A DNA stretch of 17,131 nucleotides from Dehalococcoidales bacterium (GTDB lineage Bacteria; Chloroflexota; Dehalococcoidia; Dehalococcoidales; RBG-16-60-22). Each line of letters opens with the position of its first letter. The first letter of the stretch is position 1. The stretch covers positions 1-17,131 of the forward strand of contig JAUWGD010000023.1 of assembly GCA_030606585.1 (NCBI GenBank). Direction: 5' to 3'. This document shows, piece after piece, positions 1 to 5,988 of the stretch. The notes under the pieces are model-generated. The model saw nothing but the letters and a program-made list of their open reading frames with translations. It did not search any database and was not told the origin of the DNA. The translations under genes were made by a program, and so were the position numbers.

Positions 1-140
1 AGCAATTCCGCATACTTTTCAGGCTCATCCTGCATTTTATCTTTGTTATACCAGATATGGAGGTTCATCTGGGCAATAGCGATAATAATTCGTATGAGCC
101 TGGCAGATAGCTTTAAGTCCCTTTCTTCAATAATTTTTAG
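1..140 (-). CDS. Possible start of an unidentified gene running off the left edge
   Basis: Read on the minus strand, one frame stays open from just after the stop of the CoA-transferase-like gene to the window edge, about 46 codons; the other two frames stop quickly. The predicted peptide has a mixed, protein-like composition (it contains LSARLIRIIIAIAQMNLHIW and a charged stretch after it). No ATG with a good ribosome binding site lies at its beginning: the first in-frame ATG is some 25 codons in, and an ATT codon near base 132 is the only early candidate behind an AAGG. I do not recognise it, and it does not resemble the beginning of a CoA-transferase B subunit, the expected neighbour. It may be a real gene, a remnant or chance. 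Confidence 0.25.
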
Positions 141-142
141 CC

Positions 143-1159
143 TTATCTAAGTTTCCGCCATGGAGCGGTCATGGGCTCTCTAAGAAACTCTCTCTTCTTC
201 AAGTAGTTCAAACGTTTGACACCACCACAAAGTTCCAAATAGTCCTCAAAGTTATCGACGCCAAAAACATATTTCTGTAGATATTCATCCGTCCCTTCTG
301 TTGTTTTACTCAGTGTGAGCCATTCAGATATATGGTCCTCATCATAATAATACATTCCAGGCATCTCACAAGGATGTGAGCCGTATGGAACTTCAACAAC
401 AGCATCTACGACAAGAAAGGGAATGCTTGTTCTCCAAGGCTCTCTCCGAATAAATTCATTTTCTACGATTTCCTCGGTAGTTATTATTAATCGCCGGGCA
501 CATCTCGAGAGTTCGAAGTCTTCCACCAAGATACTATCTATTTGAGCATTACCATAAACATCACAACGGTGTACGTGAATGAATGCTACATCAGGATAGG
601 CTGCTGGAATCAGATTGATTGGTTTACGTGTGAAGGGGTCGGTGACCACTTTGCAAGAGCTATGACTACCGGTGTCTGTGCCCAGCAAGTTGCGGCTAGG
701 TATGAAAGGGAGGCCCATCATAGCGGCCAACCACCGCCACTGGTACCCCGCATTGCTAGTTTCCGCAACTACCTTACATTGGCCACTTTCAACCATTCTC
801 CTCGAAGCTGGGGATAGTCCCCTGAGTTCATGACCAAAGGAATAGGCAACCTCTGCCTTATTTACGCAGCCTGAACCCACTAAGACGTCGAGGTCATGGA
901 CGGCTGTTTTACCAGCCATACTTAAGTTACGCTTCCCTTGCCTGATTATCTCATAGATAATAGCCATAGATACCCTTATATGCCCAAACCCTCCACTAGC
1001 GATAAAATCTCCATCATGGACGAACCTAGAAACTGCCTCCTTGACTGACATGGTTTTATTCTTTAACTCGCGAGACTTGTTTTCAAGCACCCATTTCCTG
1101 GCCTCATCTGGGTCATGCCAACCCAGAAGTTCTCCTTTGCCTTCCTTTAATACTTGCAT
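143..1159 (-). CDS. Glutaconate CoA-transferase subunit A-like protein (CoA_trans family)
   Basis: Predicted to belong to the CoA-transferase family I alpha-subunit type that moves CoA between carboxylic acids in the cytoplasm. The product is about 338 residues, close to the roughly 320 of the glutaconate CoA-transferase A subunit. An N-terminal extension of about 35 residues is followed by the family core (MSVKEAVSRFVHDGDFIASGG region, residues 37-57), an AHDLDVLVG-like segment near 85-95 and a NLIPAAYPDVAFIHVHRCD segment near 182-200. The ATG at 1157-1159 is preferred over an upstream in-frame start at 1237 because AAGGGGGT lies just before it. In known enzymes the catalytic glutamate sits in the B subunit, and no B subunit follows here, so either the partner is elsewhere or this is a stand-alone relative. 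The substrate cannot be read from the sequence. Confidence 0.8.
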   Translation of the reverse strand: MQVLKEGKGELLGWHDPDEARKWVLENKSRELKNKTMSVKEAVSRFVHDGDFIASGGFGHIRVSMAIIYEIIRQGKRNLSMAGKTAVHDLDVLVGSGCVNKAEVAYSFGHELRGLSPASRRMVESGQCKVVAETSNAGYQWRWLAAMMGLPFIPSRNLLGTDTGSHSSCKVVTDPFTRKPINLIPAAYPDVAFIHVHRCDVYGNAQIDSILVEDFELSRCARRLIITTEEIVENEFIRREPWRTSIPFLVVDAVVEVPYGSHPCEMPGMYYYDEDHISEWLTLSKTTEGTDEYLQKYVFGVDNFEDYLELCGGVKRLNYLKKREFLREPMTAPWRKLR

Positions 1160-1325
1160 CTTTACCCCCTTAACTTCTAACAGGAATTTAATAACGAACA
1201 ACCCAGCAGTGGGAGACGCGTTTAAGTCGCCAACCACCTAGTAATACTGGCGAGACACCTTGATTGAGACAAACTACTACATACCTGCCCACAAGTCAGG
1301 AAGGTTGTCAATTGACCAGCCATAT

Positions 1326-1345
1326 AGCGTGTCGTACGACTCGCT
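1326..1345. repeat. 20-bp imperfect palindrome centred on GTCGTACGAC
   Basis: The ten-base core at 1331-1340 is a perfect palindrome, and four more bases match on each side (AGCG / CGCT) after one mismatched position per arm. It lies about 170 bases upstream of the CoA-transferase-like gene start, in a stretch without a convincing gene. A second, ten-base perfect palindrome (GTCAATTGAC) lies at 1307-1316. Either could be an operator, but no repeat elsewhere in the window supports this. Confidence 0.25.
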
Positions 1346-1411
1346 GGCAGGGCTATGTTTTTATCGACAAAATTGACAAAGCTAACGAATCGAATTATGC
1401 TAGCTTTATTC

Positions 1412-1546
1412 TTAAACTTGGCCGTGGATTTCCAAATGGACACCGTCATAATACTCGCTCCTTTCTATTCCTCTTTCTTTGCCGGCTCTTTCGGCCACTT
1501 TTCTCCCCGTTAGGGCAGAGATTTCACCAGTTGTCCCTACGTCTCT
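1412..1546 (-). pseudogene. Possible C-terminal remnant of an unidentified gene next to the IS end
   Basis: On the minus strand a frame stays open from inside the IS remnant across its presumed terminus to a TAA at 1412-1414. Outside the IS it encodes about 44 residues (it includes GEISALTGRKVAERAGKERG, then ERSEYYDGVHLEIHGQV). The order, an IS terminus directly followed by a reading frame that ends in a stop, fits a gene whose 5' part was lost at the insertion. The strand is purine-rich, which alone would give a charged peptide, so chance is a real alternative. I do not recognise a family. Confidence 0.2.
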
Positions 1547-1683
1547 TGTCCTGCCCCCAATAATGATACCAATTGTTAAGTCATAGTCAGTATAGCCTCA
1601 GGTGCCGGAGGCCGGTATCCTAGAGCACTATGCGGACGCAATTGATTATATTCCCTATGCCACTGATCTATCAATACCCATGG
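1547..1683 (-). mobile_element. Truncated IS3-type insertion sequence: transposase C-terminus and terminal end
   Basis: The minus strand encodes about 35 residues ending in TAA at 1576-1578 and containing DQWHREYNQLRPHSALGYRP followed by PAPEAI. This is the familiar end of IS3-family transposases (DDE integrase core, where the last blocks read RPHSALGYRPP). About 20 bases beyond the stop lies a TGGGGGCAGGACA-type end (plus strand TGTCCTGCCCCCA from 1547), which has the TG...CA form of an IS terminus. Upstream of VLIDQWHREY the match to a transposase is lost, near base 1683, so more than 90% of the element is missing. It cannot move by itself and marks an old rearrangement. The rest of the 1160-1770 gap holds two palindromes, a possible gene remnant and the promoter listed separately. 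Confidence 0.75.
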
Positions 1684-1694
1684 GATGTGGAGGC

Positions 1695-1723
1695 TTGACC
1701 CTCGATGGGTGCGACGCTATAAT
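1695..1723 (+). promoter_or_regulatory. Sigma-70-type promoter for the acyl-CoA dehydrogenase gene
   Basis: TTGACC at 1695-1700 and a perfect TATAAT at 1718-1723 are separated by exactly 17 bases. The -10 box lies 47 bases before the ATG at 1771, giving a short leader that contains the ribosome binding site GAGGTG at 1762-1767. The promoter begins about a dozen bases beyond the visible end of the IS remnant, so the IS truncation may have placed it or left it just intact. Confidence 0.7.
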
Positions 1724-1770
1724 ATGTGCCCGTATTAAAATGCTGCATAGCGGAGAATTTTGAGGTGAAT

Positions 1771-2916
1771 ATGGACTTTGAGTTCAGTGAAGACCAAAAG
1801 ATGCTTCAAACATTGGTACGAGACTTCGCCGTTAAAGAGCTTGAGCCAATTGCTGCCCAAATTGATGAGGAAGCTAGATACCCTGCTGAGAACCTCAAAA
1901 AGGCGGCTGCGCTTGGCTTGTTTGGTATCGGATTCCCTGAACAATATGGTGGTACTGGGGGCGGGGCAATCGAAAGGGCTATTCTCAATGAAGAGCTGGC
2001 TCGTGTCTGTGCCAGCGCCGCCATCATTATTAATGGAAGCATAGGACTTGCCGGGGTTCCGCTGTATAAGTATGGTAATGAGGAGCAAAGGCAACGCTTT
2101 GTGGTCCCGATAGCCAAGGGTGAAAAACTAGGCACTTTCGCTACAACTGAATCCGGCGCCGGTAGTGATATTGCTGCCATGGAAACTACTGCTACCCGGC
2201 ATAAGAAAGGCTATATACTTAACGGCACCAAGATCTTTATCAGCCAGGGCAGCATAGCTGATATTACCTTGGTCTTTGCCACTGTTGATAAGTCACTGCG
2301 GCATCGGGGCATCACGTGCTTTATCGTTGAGACAGGCACCCCTGGTTTCTCGGTGGGCAGACTTGAGCATAAGATGGGCGTCAGAGGTTCACCGACAGTC
2401 GAGTTAATATTCGAAGATTGTTTTTTGCCCGCGGAAAATCGGCTGGGCGATGAGGGACAAGGTTTGAGAATAGCACTTTCTACTCTAGATGCTTGCCGGC
2501 CCAATGCCGCCGCTACTGGGCTAGGTATTGCCCAAGGAGCGTTTGATAAGGCACTGGCTTATGCCCAGGAGCGCAAGCAGTTTGGCCAGCCTATTGCTAA
2601 CTTTCAGGCAATTCAATGGATGTTAGCTGATATGGCGACACAGATTGATGCTGCCCGGCTGTTAATCTATCGGGCAGCTCATCGCCAGGATAACGGGTTA
2701 CCTTGCATAAAAGAGTCGTCCATGGCCAAGCTCTTTGCCGCTGAGGCAGCCGCGTTCGTGACTACCAAGGCTGTTCAGATACATGGTGGCTATGGTTATA
2801 TGAAAGACTATCCCGTAGAACGCTACTTCCGCGATGCCAGAGTTGTAGGACTATTTGATGGTACCGACGAGATGCAGCGGTTAACTATTGCCAGACAGCT
2901 CCTGAGAGGAAGTTGA
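1771..2916 (+). CDS. Acyl-CoA dehydrogenase with Asp at the usual catalytic Glu position
   Basis: A flavin enzyme of 381 residues, the normal length for short-chain/cyclic acyl-CoA dehydrogenases, expected to oxidise an acyl-CoA and pass electrons to ETF. The N-terminal helical domain starts MDFEFSEDQKML. The middle beta domain carries the FAD-binding signature TTESGAGSD (residues 125-133). The C-terminal helical domain has ERKQFGQPI (267-275) and the second signature QIHGGYGYMKDYPVERYFRD (336-355). The position that normally reads YEGT, whose Glu is the alpha-proton base in most of the family, reads LFDGT with Asp363; the alternative base position used by isovaleryl-CoA dehydrogenase (LDxER) is LDACR, so no Glu is there either. 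An Asp base has, as I remember, been described for alicyclic acyl-CoA dehydrogenases of benzoate degraders, which makes a cyclic substrate possible. The ATG at 1771 is chosen for its GAGGTG site; an in-frame ATG at 1726 adds 15 unrelated residues. No ETF genes are in the window. Confidence 0.93.
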   Translation: MDFEFSEDQKMLQTLVRDFAVKELEPIAAQIDEEARYPAENLKKAAALGLFGIGFPEQYGGTGGGAIERAILNEELARVCASAAIIINGSIGLAGVPLYKYGNEEQRQRFVVPIAKGEKLGTFATTESGAGSDIAAMETTATRHKKGYILNGTKIFISQGSIADITLVFATVDKSLRHRGITCFIVETGTPGFSVGRLEHKMGVRGSPTVELIFEDCFLPAENRLGDEGQGLRIALSTLDACRPNAAATGLGIAQGAFDKALAYAQERKQFGQPIANFQAIQWMLADMATQIDAARLLIYRAAHRQDNGLPCIKESSMAKLFAAEAAAFVTTKAVQIHGGYGYMKDYPVERYFRDARVVGLFDGTDEMQRLTIARQLLRGS

Positions 2917-3041
2917 AATACCCTTCGGCTTTTTATTTATTCTTGCAGGCAAAGAGTCCCTTTCCCATAAAGAACACAGCCCTTCCTGCCCATCTTCTTT
3001 TACCAGGTCCTGATTTCTAACTCTATTCCTTGATTTTATTA

Positions 3042-4340
3042 CTAATCAATAAATTTCAGCTTCTTAGCCTCGGCACGCAAGTCTGCCCGGAAGTCCGGAT
3101 GGGCAATGGAGATGACCGCCTCTACTCGCTGGGACACCGTCTTACCTCGAAGACTCACGTATCCGTATTCGGTCACGATGATGTCCGCGTGGTTCCTTGA
3201 TACAGATACAACCGAGCCCGGGGCAAGGGTGGACTTGATCTTAGAAATGCCCTTCCTGGTGGTGGATTCAAAGGCAAATATGCCACGACCGCCTTTGGAG
3301 TGCAATGCGCCTATGGCATAGTCATCAGCGCCGCCCGTACCGCTCCACTGGAGAGGCCCGATAGATTCGGAGTTGATCTGACCGGTGAGATCGATTTCAA
3401 GCAAAGTATTTACGGACACCATGTTGTCGTTCTGGGCGATAACTTTGGGGTCATTGCCATAGCTACAAGGGACGAGGCGGAAGTTTTTATCCTCCGAAGC
3501 CACGCGATAGAGGTTTTCATCGCCAAGTATGAAGGTAGCGATATGTTCACCTCTATTGAGGTTCTTGACCTTTCCGGTGATGACGCCAGCCTCTATCAGT
3601 CTCGCCATCGATGAGGAGAACATTTCACTATGCATGCCGAGGTCATTCTTGTCCATCAAGTGGCGAGCTAGGGCGTCGGGAAGTCCACCGAGTCCAAACT
3701 GAATACAGTCGCCATCGTGTATGAGAGAGGCAATATAGGACCCTATCTTCTCGTCTTTCTCCGTGCTGACAAACTCGGGAAGAGTAAACAGGGGCTCGTT
3801 CACCTCATAAAGCATATCGACGCGATCAATAGGGATGCGGCAGGCACCGCGCACCGGGGCATACTTCGGGTTAAGGTTGACCTCCAGTATTATGTGGCTG
3901 GCATTTTGCATGGCCTCGTATTCGAAGAACTGGCAATAGGGGATGCAAAAATTGCCATCCTTTTCCATAGCAGTAGTCCTGGCCCAGAATATCTTGTCAG
4001 GGCTGACTTGGCCACGAATGGTCATGAAATTGTGCAGCTCGGAGGGCACATAACTACACGTGCCTATCTGATAACCCTCACGAAGGTTCTCGGAAAAAAA
4101 GTGACCGACGGTATGTATATGACCCTTCAATGTCGGATCCCGAAGGTAATCGAACATCTGCTCACGGCTTTTGTGTATAGTGACTCCCTCCACGCCATGC
4201 GCCCATTCCGGAATACTCCGTAGAAACACGCTTGGTTCGCCTGCAGCGCCGGACGTTATGATGCTGTCGCCGTTTTGAATAAACCTGACGCATTCCTCAA
4301 GGGTACGGAGTTTGGTTTTGTATTTTTCCTGAATTGTCAT
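3042..4340 (-). CDS. 4-hydroxybutyrate CoA-transferase / acetyl-CoA hydrolase family protein
   Basis: A 432-residue cytoplasmic enzyme of the acetyl-CoA hydrolase/transferase family, which exchanges CoA between acetyl-CoA and short hydroxy- or fatty acids through a glutamyl-CoA intermediate. Visible landmarks are the N-terminal Rossmann-like half with ITSGAAGEPSVFL (28-40), the CoA-site loop FGLGGLPDAL (215-224), and HSEM at 237-240, where Glu239 lines up with the catalytic glutamate (about residue 238) of clostridial 4-hydroxybutyrate CoA-transferase. The C-terminal block IIVTEYGYVSLRGKTVSQR is typical of the family. Length matches the 430-440 norm. The ATG at 4338-4340 follows AAAGGAGA with good spacing; an earlier in-frame start would add 14 residues lacking family similarity. 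It stands alone, with its own promoter, and converges on the acyl-CoA dehydrogenase gene. Specificity (4-hydroxybutyrate, butyrate, propionate or other) is not decidable here. Confidence 0.9.
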   Translation of the reverse strand: MTIQEKYKTKLRTLEECVRFIQNGDSIITSGAAGEPSVFLRSIPEWAHGVEGVTIHKSREQMFDYLRDPTLKGHIHTVGHFFSENLREGYQIGTCSYVPSELHNFMTIRGQVSPDKIFWARTTAMEKDGNFCIPYCQFFEYEAMQNASHIILEVNLNPKYAPVRGACRIPIDRVDMLYEVNEPLFTLPEFVSTEKDEKIGSYIASLIHDGDCIQFGLGGLPDALARHLMDKNDLGMHSEMFSSSMARLIEAGVITGKVKNLNRGEHIATFILGDENLYRVASEDKNFRLVPCSYGNDPKVIAQNDNMVSVNTLLEIDLTGQINSESIGPLQWSGTGGADDYAIGALHSKGGRGIFAFESTTRKGISKIKSTLAPGSVVSVSRNHADIIVTEYGYVSLRGKTVSQRVEAVISIAHPDFRADLRAEAKKLKFID

Positions 4341-4477
4341 GATCGTCTCCTTTAAGAGTATTTTATTATCCTTTGCGGGCATCTACAATAAAGACGGTTT
4401 CTCCCGTCAGCTACTTCTATCGTTTGCTGCTGGGATCGCATGACCAAGAATCTACTTGCCATATCAAATCTGAACAT

Positions 4478-4506
4478 ATTATATATAGGCGGAACAATCA
4501 TGTCTA
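4478..4506 (-). promoter_or_regulatory. Sigma-70-type promoter for the CoA-transferase gene
   Basis: On the minus strand TAGACA (plus 4501-4506) and a perfect TATAAT (plus 4478-4483) are separated by 17 bases; five of six -35 bases match the consensus. It would start transcripts about 130 bases before the ATG at 4340, leaving a fairly long leader in which I see no riboswitch or clear hairpin. It lies outside the tRNA fragment at 4578, so this gene is expressed independently of the gene run to the right. Confidence 0.65.
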
Positions 4507-4577
4507 ATTCAAAATTGCACTTACGGATTTCAGACTTGAATAGGCCATCGTGTAGGAGTTCTATCTTTTGTTAAGCA

Positions 4578-4625
4578 TGGTGAGCCGTGCGGGATTCGAA
4601 CCTGCGACTCCCTGATTAAAAGTCA
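4578..4625 (-). pseudogene. 3' fragment of a tRNA-Lys(TTT) gene, probable attachment-site scar
   Basis: The minus strand reads through an anticodon loop CTTTTAA flanked by TGA/TCA of the stem (anticodon TTT at plus 4618-4620), a variable loop, a T-arm with GGTTCGAATCC, the acceptor strand ACGGCTC, discriminator A and CCA at plus 4578-4580. The partner acceptor strand (GAGCCGT) and the D arm are absent upstream, and similarity ends in the 5' side of the anticodon stem. One T-stem pair is A-C mismatched, as expected in a copy free to decay. Tyrosine-recombinase elements that insert into tRNA genes rebuild the tRNA at one end and leave this kind of 3' part at the other. No integrase gene is in the window. 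Confidence 0.8.
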
Positions 4626-4782
4626 TATTGATATTTTTCAGGACGCCGGCCTTTTTTCAAAGCTGGAATCGGCCTGAAAACTATTCAATTTTTAAACAAT
4701 CAGGTTGACATAGGTCCGACATTTCCTGTCTGGTTCTGTGTCAATGTATTCGAAATGTCAGATTAAGTCTAGACTGCTACAC
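4626..4782. other. Non-coding stretch with two inverted repeats beside the tRNA fragment
   Basis: I see no gene between the tRNA fragment and the terminator of the gene run. TTTTCAGG at 4635-4642 pairs with CCTGAAAA at 4673-4680, and CCG/CGG next to them extends the stem after a three-base bulge. GACATTTC at 4718-4725 pairs with GAAATGTC at 4752-4759. Neither stem is followed by a T-run, so they are poor terminators. Their position inside the predicted element end would fit recombinase or excisionase arm sites, but that is inference. Confidence 0.35.
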
Positions 4783-4822
4783 AAAAAACCGATTGCTCTA
4801 GCAGGGTAATCATGCTACCGGT
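4783..4822 (-). terminator. Terminator-like hairpin after the long minus-strand gene run
   Basis: On the minus strand ACCG and TAGCA pair with TGCTA and CGGT around a nine-base loop, with a bulge of about seven bases on the 3' side, and six T residues follow directly. It starts 18 bases after the stop of the last gene of the run. The bulge makes the stem weaker than a textbook intrinsic terminator. Confidence 0.45.
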
Positions 4823-4839
4823 ATGGTGTTAGACGTTGT

Positions 4840-5142
4840 TTAGAAATCCTTAACTTTGATGGATGGACGATCCAGAACATGAATCTGCACGTTATCTTTT
4901 ACAATTTTCTTGATGCTGGAGGAACCCGGTAGGGAAAAGCCATCCACATAAAGAGACCAGTCATCCCTCATGCGGTCTTTTTCCGTAATCAAGTCAAGCA
5001 TACTGCGGCCGTCTTTAAGCGTAGCAGCTTGCAATACTTCGCTTAACGGTGCCTCGTTTTTACCGTTTATTTGAATAGCTTTGGCCCGCCAACCGCTAAG
5101 CGTTATTGCCCGTTTTGACATTAAATTTACAATTGCTCTCAA
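4840..5142 (-). CDS. Small protein of unknown function, possibly beta-grasp fold
   Basis: A 100-residue soluble protein that I cannot assign to a named family. The start is a TTG at 5140-5142 with GGGGA six bases before it; the in-frame ATG seven codons later has no good site. The pattern of an early strand AKAIQINGK (20-28), a helix SEVLQAATL, then WSLYVDGFSLPG (63-74) and DNVQIHVLD (83-91) resembles the layout of ThiS/MoaD-like beta-grasp proteins. It lacks the C-terminal Gly-Gly needed for sulfur carriage, so any relation would be structural. It begins 24 bases after the beta1 gene and is followed by the hairpin, so it is probably the last gene of the operon. A role in maturation or subunit assembly of the molybdoenzymes is a guess from position. 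Confidence 0.65.
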   Translation of the reverse strand: MRAIVNLMSKRAITLSGWRAKAIQINGKNEAPLSEVLQAATLKDGRSMLDLITEKDRMRDDWSLYVDGFSLPGSSSIKKIVKDNVQIHVLDRPSIKVKDF

Positions 5143-5166
5143 ATGAATCCCCGTAACTAAACAGAT

Positions 5167-5988
5167 TTATTTCTTACCTAAAGCGATATCGCCTAGATTG
5201 ATATCTTTTTCGGTAATATCCGCTTTCAGTTCTTTATAAATATAGCCGCTATTCTTAATAGTTACCAGATATTTCCCGGGGGATAAACCATCTACCCAGA
5301 AGTCCCCGAAATCATCGGTCTTACAGGAAATACTTATTCCGTCATCTTCATTTTGAAGATTCACTTCAGCTCCAATTACCACCTCATCGAGTTCGGGGTC
5401 ATAAATAGTGCCGCCGATGAACATTTTAGGAATGCCAATATAGTAAACCCTGGGTTTAACACCTATCTCAGGTTTGAGTACTTCAGCCTTACTGATTAAG
5501 TCCCGCAATTCTGCTTCCTCGCCGAACGTAAGAGCTCCGGTAGGACAGGCATCGACACACCGGGGTTCTTGCCAGCCCTTGTCAATCAGATGAGCGCAAA
5601 AAGTACATTTCTGGGAAATATTAAGTTCTTTATTAAAGAAGATAACACCCTCGTAAGGGCACTCTTTTATACAGTCCCCGGCGCCTTTGCATTTTAAGGG
5701 GTCGATAATGACAATGCCGTCCGGTCTCTTATAAATAGCTTTATTGGGACAGGCTTTAATGCAGGGGGCATCATCACAATGCTGGCAGATAATATGGTTA
5801 TAAGCTACTTTAACCTTGGGTACGGTACCTCGTACTACATCGACGACCCCGATCCAGAACTGGCCGCTGAGTGGCTGGGGCTTCGCAATGGGACTCCAGT
5901 CATTACCGCAATGTTCATCTTTACAGGCAATCTGGCAGTTGTGACAGCCGTTGCACTTCGTAATATCGATAATCAGTACTTTACCCAC
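5167..5988 (-). CDS. Transhydroxylase-like iron-sulfur beta subunit, copy 1
   Basis: Electron-transfer partner of the large subunit encoded just before it. Its 273 residues match the pyrogallol transhydroxylase small subunit (about 275). Cysteine motifs: C12-C15-C18-C22; C68-C71-C76-C80; C100-A103-C106-C110; C128-C131-C144-C148. That is 15 of the 16 ligands of a four-cluster DmsB/NrfB-type protein; the second Cys of motif III is Ala103 (codon GCC). Three [4Fe-4S] clusters are complete, and the fourth site has three Cys, as for a [3Fe-4S] cluster. Residues 189-273 (starting MFIGGTIYDP) form a beta-rich transthyretin/Cna-B-like domain, as in the known small subunit. The start is GTG at 5986-5988, overlapping the end of the large-subunit gene by 8 bases with GGAGAA upstream, which suggests translational coupling. 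It has no twin-arginine or other signal, so it is cytoplasmic. Confidence 0.9.
   Translation of the reverse strand: MGKVLIIDITKCNGCHNCQIACKDEHCGNDWSPIAKPQPLSGQFWIGVVDVVRGTVPKVKVAYNHIICQHCDDAPCIKACPNKAIYKRPDGIVIIDPLKCKGAGDCIKECPYEGVIFFNKELNISQKCTFCAHLIDKGWQEPRCVDACPTGALTFGEEAELRDLISKAEVLKPEIGVKPRVYYIGIPKMFIGGTIYDPELDEVVIGAEVNLQNEDDGISISCKTDDFGDFWVDGLSPGKYLVTIKNSGYIYKELKADITEKDINLGDIALGKK

Noticed and set aside
1373..1401. TTGACA-17-TATGCT on the plus strand
   Set aside because: The -10 box is poor, no gene follows for 370 bases, and it would transcribe through the IS remnant in antisense.
1222..1449. 75-codon minus-strand frame with AAAGGAG before its ATG
   Set aside because: The ribosome-binding-like site is good, but the peptide has no recognisable pattern and the frame overlaps another candidate remnant; treated as chance.
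1726..1770. Upstream in-frame ATG extending the acyl-CoA dehydrogenase by 15 residues
   Set aside because: The extra residues do not resemble the family, the ATG nearly coincides with the predicted transcript start, and the ATG at 1771 has a clear GAGGTG site.
2917..3041. Terminator between the convergent dehydrogenase and CoA-transferase genes
   Set aside because: CCCTTCGGC followed by T residues catches the eye, but the arms do not form more than one or two pairs.
3300..4223. Long plus-strand frames opposite the CoA-transferase gene (up to 168 codons)
   Set aside because: They lie antisense to a well-conserved enzyme and encode nothing recognisable.
4578..4680. Complete functional tRNA-Lys gene
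   Set aside because: The 5' acceptor strand and D arm are absent and the T stem has a mismatch; only a 3' fragment is present.
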